DNA of 64,000 bases, from NCBI RefSeq assembly GCF_014673215.1, contig NZ_JACWMS010000002.1:1054001-1118000 (forward strand), read 5' to 3'. Origin of the DNA: Gordonia hankookensis. GTDB taxonomy: Bacteria > Actinomycetota > Actinomycetes > Mycobacteriales > Mycobacteriaceae. The notes beneath the pieces are model-generated. The model ran no database searches. It worked only from the letters and a program-made list of their open reading frames with translations, and was not told the origin of the DNA. Position 1 is the stretch's first letter. The number at the start of each line of letters is the position of its first letter. Positions 58,275-64,000 of the stretch are shown in pieces. A program made the translations under genes and the position numbers.

Positions 58275-59288
58275 ATGACCGTGCGCACGCCCACCTCGGA
58301 GCAGCAGTGGCGACCGGTCGGTCGAGGGTCACTGCGGTCCCGCGCGGTCAACGGCTACCTCTCCCGTGTCTCTGCGCCACTGATGGCCGCCGCAGGCCTC
58401 GGCGGCGCGCTCCCGCCCGCCCACATGATCACCGCGATGCGCCCCGGCGTGAACCGCTCGCTGGCGGCGCTGTCCCCGGTACCGGATGGCACCCGGGTCG
58501 AGGTCGTTCGTGAGTCCTTCGGCGACGGCCGGGTGCGCGGCGAGTGGGTCAGCGCACATGCCGGCCCACCTCGGGGCACACCGGGCGATCGGACGATCGT
58601 CTACTACCTCCACGGCAGCGGGTACGTCATCTGCTCGCCGCGCACCCATCGCGGTCTGGTGGCGCGTCTGTCCCGCCGCACCGGATGGTCGGCCTTCAGC
58701 CTCGACTACCGACTCGGGCCCGAGTACCCGTTCCCGACCGCGGGTGACGACGCCATCCGCGGCTACCACTGGCTGCTCGACGCCGGCTACCGCGCTGATC
58801 AGATCGTGGTGGCCGGCGATTCGGCCGGCGGTCACCTCGCCGTCGACCTGATCGCCGACAATCACCAGACCGGGACACCCCAGCCGGCCGGGCTCGTCGT
58901 CTTCTCCCCGCTCTACGATCCGACCTTCGATCTCGCGGTCGCCAACCAACTTCGCGGAACCCGCGACCCTCTCATCGATGCCGTTGCTGCACAACGCATT
59001 CTGCGCCTGTACACGCGCGGGGCCGAGGCCGATCACCCCCGGATGAGAATCGCTCTGACCCCGGAGATGTCGCTTCCACCGACGCTCATCCAGGTGGGTC
59101 AGTACGAGGTGATGGGCGACGACGCGCGTGCGATGTACCGCGCGTTCGCGGCGGCGGGTGGCGATGTGCGCCTGCAGGAATGGCCGGGTCAGGGACACGT
59201 GTTCCAGATGTTCCCACTGTTCTCCCCGGAGTCACGACAGGCGCTGAACGAGGCCGCGGGCTTCCTCGGTCAGGTGGTCAGCCGCTGA
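58275..59288 (+). CDS. HSL-family alpha/beta hydrolase (esterase/lipase)
   Basis: The 337-residue protein carries YYLHGSGYVICS (the HGGG-type oxyanion motif, with Ser replacing one Gly), GDSAGGHLAVDL with the catalytic Ser, and WPGQGHVFQMF with the catalytic His. The acid residue is expected in DDARAMY. This is the hormone-sensitive-lipase group of short-to-medium-chain esterases, as in Lip proteins of mycobacteria. The start is ATG 58275. The upstream sequence lacks a strong ribosome binding site, so an earlier GTG at 58158 is not excluded. Its 3' end overlaps the convergent small membrane gene. Confidence 0.87.
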   Translation: MTVRTPTSEQQWRPVGRGSLRSRAVNGYLSRVSAPLMAAAGLGGALPPAHMITAMRPGVNRSLAALSPVPDGTRVEVVRESFGDGRVRGEWVSAHAGPPRGTPGDRTIVYYLHGSGYVICSPRTHRGLVARLSRRTGWSAFSLDYRLGPEYPFPTAGDDAIRGYHWLLDAGYRADQIVVAGDSAGGHLAVDLIADNHQTGTPQPAGLVVFSPLYDPTFDLAVANQLRGTRDPLIDAVAAQRILRLYTRGAEADHPRMRIALTPEMSLPPTLIQVGQYEVMGDDARAMYRAFAAAGGDVRLQEWPGQGHVFQMFPLFSPESRQALNEAAGFLGQVVSR

Positions 59289-59582
59289 CCCGTGCACCTC
59301 GTCGCCGGCGGGTCGCCGGTCCGGGAGCACCACATGACGGAGATACCAGTAGAGCATCAGCGCACTGGCCATGCTGTGGAACAGGTGCAGGATCAGCGCC
59401 GGCCCGACCGGCAGATCCAGCACATAGACGAGGTAGATGAGGTTGCCGACGTTTGCCAGCGCGATGTTGCCGGGACTGTAGGACCTCACGTCCCTGGTCC
59501 GCCATGCCTTGACCAGCATCGGCAGCGTGCTGGCCGCGAAGACTGCGGTGGCGACACCTCCGGCGAGAATCGGGATGTTCAT
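59232..59582 (-). CDS. small PQ-loop/SemiSWEET-like membrane protein
   Basis: The 116-residue protein has three hydrophobic segments, with RTRDVRSYSPGNIALANVGNL between the first and second. This is close to the PQ-loop motif of SemiSWEET-type transporters (P in YSPGN), which usually form dimers of a three-helix bundle. The region after residue 85 is hydrophilic. Sugar or amino-acid transport is possible but not shown. ATG 59582 heads the gene. The last 57 bases overlap the esterase 3' end on the other strand. Confidence 0.65.
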   Translation of the reverse strand: MNIPILAGGVATAVFAASTLPMLVKAWRTRDVRSYSPGNIALANVGNLIYLVYVLDLPVGPALILHLFHSMASALMLYWYLRHVVLPDRRPAGDEVHGSAADHLTEEARGLVQRLS

Positions 59583-59606
59583 GGCTCGCTCCCACGACTC
59601 CGGACT

Positions 59607-60185
59607 TCAGAACCGTTGTCCGACCACGGGGCTCGTCGCATACCGGTCGCCGCCCTGTGCATAGTTGAGGTGGACCTGCGCATAGACCTCGTCGTCGTCA
59701 TCGAATGCGTTGTCGTCCTCGTTCAGATACTCGCGCGGGACAGCCATCACCTTCAGGTAGTGCAGGCCGTCGTCGGCGGCGACCAGGTGCCCGCCCGGCA
59801 TCGTGCCGGTGCCGGTCACCAGGCGCTCGAACAGCACCGGATCACCTGTGCCGACGTCGTCGCCGCGCAGCGTGTAGCGCACCCCGCCGACCCGCTGATC
59901 GACCATGTACTTGATGATCGTGTCGGCGTCGACCCGGCTCATCCGGAAGACGCCCTCGATGGTGATCCGGATGTTGTACGGATCGGTCTGGTAGGCGGTG
60001 AGCCGAGCGCCAGTCGCGCGGGGCGCCGCGTGCGCATCGCCGGCCGCGCCGGCCATCGGTGCGATCACGCCGGCCGCGATCGCGGCGGCGCCGACCACCG
60101 GCGCCACGCGCGCCCAGCCGCGGCGATGGTGCTGTGGCCGAGCGGGCGTGTTCGGGGCGTTGCGCTCGCGAGGTGAGATGTTCAT
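59607..60185 (-). CDS. secreted hypothetical protein
   Basis: The 192-residue protein has a basic start (MNISPRERNAP), then a hydrophobic stretch (VAPVVGAAAIAAGVIAPMAGAAG) and AHAAP, a Sec signal with cleavage near residue 55. The mature part of about 137 residues is acidic near its end (NEDDNAFDDDDEVYA). No domain is recognised. ATG 60185 follows GGAG with six bases between. It is 25 bases upstream of the PQ-loop-like gene and may be cotranscribed with it. Confidence 0.68.
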   Translation of the reverse strand: MNISPRERNAPNTPARPQHHRRGWARVAPVVGAAAIAAGVIAPMAGAAGDAHAAPRATGARLTAYQTDPYNIRITIEGVFRMSRVDADTIIKYMVDQRVGGVRYTLRGDDVGTGDPVLFERLVTGTGTMPGGHLVAADDGLHYLKVMAVPREYLNEDDNAFDDDDEVYAQVHLNYAQGGDRYATSPVVGQRF

Positions 60186-60302
60186 GGTGTGCTCCGATCG
60201 TCGGGTCGTGCACCCGTGCATTCGACGGGCATGACCCACGATCGGCGGCGGCGAGCGGATACTCATCGGGGAAACCTCCCCAAGTTCCGAACGCGTGCGG
60301 AG

Positions 60303-62936
60303 TCAGTCGACGACGCCGAGCGCACGCGCGCGGCGTACCGCTTCCCGTCTGCTGGCCACCTCGAGACGACTCAGGATCGCCGACACGTGGTGGTCCACGG
60401 TCTTCTCCGACAGGAACAGCCGTTGGGCGAGTTCGGCATTGGTGAGCCCGTCGCACATCAACGCGAGCACCTCGGCCTGACGTGGGGTGAGTCCGGCCGG
60501 GTGCGCCATGCTCGCGCGGCGTCGCCGGGACGGCACCGCCGCCACCCCCGTGGCGCGGAGATCACGCCGCAACTTGTCGGCGACCAGGTGGGCACCGAGG
60601 CGATCCAGCGCGGCGAGTCCGCGTGCGATCCGGTCCGGGTTCCCCGATTCGACGGATGCGAGGGCGCCTTCGTAGGTGATGCCGAGACCGTCGAACGACT
60701 CTGCGGCACCCGCGATGTCGCCGGCGAGCTGCTGCCGGTAGGGCTCGGCGACCCGCTCGGCGACGGCGTCCGCGGGGAAACCGACCGCGGCACGGCGTAA
60801 CCACACCGCCAGGTCCCCGCGCGACCACTCCAACCCGGCGGCATCGGTGTCCACGAGCAGTCTGACAAACGTGTCGGTGCGAGGGTCGGCGACGCCGGTC
60901 AACCAGGACCGCTCCACCAACGCGGACGCGGCGGGCATGAGGCGCAACGGTTCTCCGTATCGTTCGACCAGATCCCAAGCCCGTCCGAGATCGTCGGCCC
61001 CACCGCCGGTCGACCGCAGCGCGACCAGCCCACTCACCAGCAGCGGCCAGATCTTTGTCAACGGTGCCGACCCGCTGTCGAGGACCTCGGCGCAATCCGC
61101 CTTCGCCCCAACCCAATCGCCACGGATGAGACCGAGTCTCCCGCGGGAACCGACCTGCCACGCGCGGCACACCGGCAGGTCACGCTCGACCGTCATCCCG
61201 ATCCCGGTCGCGAGCAGATCGGTCGCCTCGACGATCCGGCGCTGTTCCACATCGAGATAGGTGAGATTGCTGTATCCGCTCGAATAGATCTCGTCGAGGT
61301 GCGCAGGCGCGTGGGCCAGCCGCTCGAGCACCGCCTGCCGGCCGGCCGGGGTCCCGTCCATCACATCGCAGCACCCCGCGATGATGTCCACCCTCGCGGC
61401 GAGTTCGGGAGAATCGAGACGGGTCGCGAGTTCACGCGCGCGAGCCAGATCGCGACGGGCGTCGTCGACCCGGCCCGCCTGCATGGCCAGGAACGCCGAC
61501 ATCGCGTGGCCGTGTCCAGACGCGACCGCGGCCGGGCCGGCCTGCGTCGAACCGACGGTCGCGGCAATGGATTGGGCGACGTGGTGGTCCGCGGCGGCAC
61601 GATTGGCGTTGTACCACTCGTAGACGGCGAGGGCGTGGTGGTCAGCGCTGACACCGGCGGCGTCATGGCTCGCGGTCCGAAGGGCCAGCGCGCGGGTACC
61701 CGCCGCGATGGCCTCGTCGAGCCGATCGATCAGGTAACACTCCCAGGCGAGCAGCTCCAACAGCTCGGCGTCGGCCGAATCGTCGCTGCCGCCCGCGGAC
61801 AGTGCCATCCGGAAGAACTCCGCACTCTGCTGGTGTGCCCCTGACCTCGCGGCGACCCGGCCCGCCTCGGCCGCAGCGGCCCGCAGGCGCGTGTTGTCCC
61901 CCGCGCCGCGCGCGTGATGGACGATCACCGCGGGGTCCGCACCGACCGCATCGTAGGCGGCGATCATCCGCTGGTGCAGCGCCGGTTCGGCTCCCGGCGG
62001 GATCACCGTCTGCACCGCGTTGCGGCAGAGGTCGTGGCGGAAGGACACGCCGCGTGGGGTGCGCTGGATGAGGCGGGTCTCCCCGAGCCGCTGCAGTCCG
62101 GACGAGGGGACGCCCAGTTCGGCGATCACGGTCTCGCTGATCGCACCCGGCGCACAGGCGAGCAGGTTGAGTACCTCCCAACCCGACGAGTCCAGACCGA
62201 CGGTGCGGGCGAGTACGGCGTCGCGTACCGAGGCGGGCAGATCGACACCGCGGTGGGCGAGCATCTGATCGACGAAGAAGGGATTCCCACTGGTGCGTCG
62301 ATGCAGCTGCTGCGCATCCAGCGCCCGATCGCCGATCATCGACGCCACCCCGTCGACCGAGAGGGGCGACAGCGCAATGGATCGCGCGTTCTCGGTGCGC
62401 GCGATGTCGCCGAGTAACAGTCGTACCGGGTCCGCGTCGACGACGAACTCGCCCTCGCGTGCGGTGATGATCACCATCGTCGTACTGCGCCCGACCCGTC
62501 GCAGGAGGTGCCGTAGCAGGTCGATGGTGCCCTGGTCCGCCCAATGCGCATCGTCGATGACGAAAATTGTTGGCTGCGAGCTGAAGTCGTCCCAGACGGC
62601 GTCGAACATCTGGTAGGCGTGCTCGGCTTTGGTGAGCGCCTCCCTGGTCCGGGGGAGCAGATCCCGCGCGACGTCGTGCAGGGGCCCGAGGGGGCGTGGC
62701 GTGGCGAGTGGGTCGCAGACGCCCCAGAGCACTCGATCGTTGTCGGGCCGTTGCCGGGTGAACTCTTCGATCAGCGCGGTCTTCCCGGCGCCCGCCTCGC
62801 CGGTGATCATGACGAGATTGCCCTCGCCACCGTGCGCACGTGTCGCCAGGGCGGTCAGCGCCGCCAACTCGCCGTCACGTTCGATCAGGCCCACGCACAG
62901 ACAACAGGCGCGGTCGTCGGGGCTGGACAAGACCAC
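60303..62936 (-). CDS. LuxR-family AAA/STAND transcriptional regulator
   Basis: The 877-residue protein begins VGLIERDGELAALTAL, the N-terminal pattern of large LuxR/MalT-like ATPases. Walker A (MITGEAGAGKTALIEE) follows, then Walker B-like FVIDDAHW, a TPR-like helical middle (about 330-740) and a C-terminal LuxR helix-turn-helix (LTPRQAEVLALMCDGL, then KTVDHHVSAILSRL). Such proteins are ligand-gated activators. GTG 62936 is taken as the start, and GTG 62894 is an alternative. It is divergent from the DUF4242 gene, a possible target. Confidence 0.86.
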   Translation of the reverse strand: MVLSSPDDRACCLCVGLIERDGELAALTALATRAHGGEGNLVMITGEAGAGKTALIEEFTRQRPDNDRVLWGVCDPLATPRPLGPLHDVARDLLPRTREALTKAEHAYQMFDAVWDDFSSQPTIFVIDDAHWADQGTIDLLRHLLRRVGRSTTMVIITAREGEFVVDADPVRLLLGDIARTENARSIALSPLSVDGVASMIGDRALDAQQLHRRTSGNPFFVDQMLAHRGVDLPASVRDAVLARTVGLDSSGWEVLNLLACAPGAISETVIAELGVPSSGLQRLGETRLIQRTPRGVSFRHDLCRNAVQTVIPPGAEPALHQRMIAAYDAVGADPAVIVHHARGAGDNTRLRAAAAEAGRVAARSGAHQQSAEFFRMALSAGGSDDSADAELLELLAWECYLIDRLDEAIAAGTRALALRTASHDAAGVSADHHALAVYEWYNANRAAADHHVAQSIAATVGSTQAGPAAVASGHGHAMSAFLAMQAGRVDDARRDLARARELATRLDSPELAARVDIIAGCCDVMDGTPAGRQAVLERLAHAPAHLDEIYSSGYSNLTYLDVEQRRIVEATDLLATGIGMTVERDLPVCRAWQVGSRGRLGLIRGDWVGAKADCAEVLDSGSAPLTKIWPLLVSGLVALRSTGGGADDLGRAWDLVERYGEPLRLMPAASALVERSWLTGVADPRTDTFVRLLVDTDAAGLEWSRGDLAVWLRRAAVGFPADAVAERVAEPYRQQLAGDIAGAAESFDGLGITYEGALASVESGNPDRIARGLAALDRLGAHLVADKLRRDLRATGVAAVPSRRRRASMAHPAGLTPRQAEVLALMCDGLTNAELAQRLFLSEKTVDHHVSAILSRLEVASRREAVRRARALGVVD

Positions 62937-63022
62937 GAAAGATGGGTGACTCCTCCCGATGTGACGAAGGATCCGGTGGCGGGACCCTGGGTGGGCACAA
63001 TTCCTTCGACCAGGAGAATCCG

Positions 63023-63337
63023 ATGAACACCACCCCCGCGGACCCCACCATGAAGACCTTCGTCATCGAACGCGAGATGCCCGGCGCGGGAGCCCTCGAC
63101 ACCGCCGCGCTGGTGGAGATCTCGCGCACGTCGAACGCGACCGCGGCGACACTGGGTGTGCCGTATCGCTGGGTCACCAGTTACGCCGCCGGCGACAAAG
63201 TCTACTGCATCCACCAGACCGACAGCGAGTCGACGGTGCGGGAGCATTCGCGGAGAGCGGGCTTCCCGTGCACGACCGTCACCGAGGTGGGCACAGAGTT
63301 CGGCCCTCGGACAGCGGAGCTACTGCAACCACGGTGA
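63023..63337 (+). CDS. DUF4242-domain protein
   Basis: The 104-residue protein has the DUF4242 pattern KTFVIEREMPGAG, VPYRWVTSYAAGDKVYCIH and AGFPCTTVTEV. Relatives include the nickel-binding protein SCO4226, and other members are linked to stress or metal binding. The family His/Cys are seen in IHQ and FPC. ATG 63023 has CAGGAGAA upstream. It is divergent from the LuxR/AAA gene across about 85 bases. Confidence 0.8.
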   Translation: MNTTPADPTMKTFVIEREMPGAGALDTAALVEISRTSNATAATLGVPYRWVTSYAAGDKVYCIHQTDSESTVREHSRRAGFPCTTVTEVGTEFGPRTAELLQPR

Positions 63338-63415
63338 TCCCGATTGGCGCCCGGAGCGCGCGGAGGCGTCGGCGCCATGTGCGCCGTCGCTCTCCCGTGC
63401 GTGCAGGGAGCGACG

Positions 63416-63435
63416 TGTCCACCGATCGGTGGACA
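63416..63435. promoter_or_regulatory. 20-bp perfect palindrome upstream of a secreted-protein gene
   Basis: TGTCCACCGATCGGTGGACA is fully self-complementary. It lies about 130 bases upstream of the 63563 start, in the gap after the DUF4242 gene. It could be an operator or a terminator of the DUF4242 transcript. As a cruciform it would have no loop, so an operator is more likely. Confidence 0.5.
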
Positions 63436-63562
63436 TCGTCATCCTCCGGTGCATCGGCCGGTCGGCGGAGTTCGTCTCGACCCGGATCCCGGGAAAGTCA
63501 TTGGTGTCACCACGACCACACGGTCCACCCACACCAGCACGGACCCACCCGAGGAGAACCCG

Positions 63563-64000
63563 ATGAACACCACCACCCGCCGCATCACCGCCACCACCGC
63601 CGGCCTCGCCGGGATCGCCGCGGCAGCCGGCATCGGCCTGCTGGGTGCGGGCGCCGCGAACGCCGGCACCATGCCGGTCACCCACCCGGGCGAGCCGTCG
63701 GTCGCGATGACGATCACCAACCACACCGACAAGGTCGAACACCTCATCAGCTCCGGCACCAGCGGCAACGGTGTGTGGGTCAACGGCCCCAAGCAGACCC
63801 TGGGACCCGGCGCCAGCGAGACGATCACCGCGGTCGCCCCACAGGGCAGCAAGCTCGCGGTCAACGTCGCCTACAAGATCGGCGTCGGCGGACCCACCGC
63901 GACCTATGAGGTCCTCAACTCGCAGTCCAACACCAATGTCGGCACCAGCGGGATCTCCGGTCCCGGAGCGTCGCACTACTGGATGGCCCACAACTTCAGC
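63563..64000 (+). CDS. secreted protein, cut by window end
   Basis: The first 146 codons are present, and the stop lies beyond 64,000. An N-terminal signal (TTAGLAGIAAAAGIGLLGAGAANA, cleavage near residue 34) is followed by a beta-rich mature part with many Gly, Thr and Ser (MTITNHTDKVEHLI, NGVWVNGPKQTLGPGASETI). It may resemble aegerolysin- or lectin-like exported proteins that have repeated strands, but no family is firmly recognised. ATG 63563 has GAGGAGAA upstream, and the leader is similar to that of the DUF4242 gene. Confidence 0.7.
   Translation, partial: MNTTTRRITATTAGLAGIAAAAGIGLLGAGAANAGTMPVTHPGEPSVAMTITNHTDKVEHLISSGTSGNGVWVNGPKQTLGPGASETITAVAPQGSKLAVNVAYKIGVGGPTATYEVLNSQSNTNVGTSGISGPGASHYWMAHNFS

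Overview
The window is high-GC actinobacterial DNA, and its gene content points to the order Mycobacteriales, most likely Gordonia or a close relative. Supporting features are a LysX-type fused lysylphosphatidylglycerol synthase/lysyl-tRNA synthetase, an Rv2326c/Rv2325c-like ECF transporter pair, a gabD2-like succinic semialdehyde dehydrogenase beside an Rv1733c-family gene, an IdeR-type iron box and a secreted cutinase-family protein. No rRNA, tRNA or CRISPR array was recognised.

Left part (1-23 kb): mostly housekeeping and envelope genes. In order these are a rhodanese/DUF4328/glycerophosphodiesterase operon, an SppA-like protease, a VOC protein, a winged-helix protein, MsrA, a short membrane protein, SodA and the ECF module. 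They are followed by a GDT1-type Mn/Ca transporter behind a DtxR-like palindrome, an SDR, an XRE/ImmA/MAB_1171c cassette, a repeat-rich surface protein, a RecB-like nuclease, a lysine-rich membrane protein, an epoxide-hydrolase-like enzyme and a GT39 mannosyltransferase.

Middle part (23-34 kb): an Rv1733c-family gene broken by a frameshift is followed by a lower-GC AlbA_2 ATP-binding gene and a truncated downstream reading frame, which look like a small insertion. Then come gabD2 and rraA, a metallo-beta-lactamase-fold hydrolase, a small secreted protein and lysX. The lysX gene carries an in-frame 21-bp minisatellite inside its lipid-modifying domain.

Siderophore operon (34,057-48,755, minus strand): seven genes run from one promoter whose -10 overlaps an IdeR-like box. 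They encode an SznF-like N-N-bond enzyme, a YqcI/YcgG heme-type N-hydroxylase, a ferric-siderophore binding lipoprotein, two ABC subunits, a two-module NRPS (C-A-T-C-A-T-TE) and an FAD siderophore-interacting protein. The SznF-like protein keeps the three cupin histidines but has lost most of the diiron ligands. I infer that the YcgG protein hydroxylates arginine, the cupin builds an N-nitroso or diazeniumdiolate group (graminine type), and the NRPS couples it to a Thr-like residue. The ABC pair, lipoprotein and SIP protein would handle the metal complex. This is the most interesting system in the window.

Right part (49-64 kb): a cutinase-like protein, an SRPBCC protein, a double TetR regulator, gltB-gltD glutamate synthase with two operator-like palindromes upstream, an HSL-type esterase, a PQ-loop-like membrane protein, a secreted protein, a large LuxR/AAA regulator, a DUF4242 protein and a secreted protein cut by the window end.
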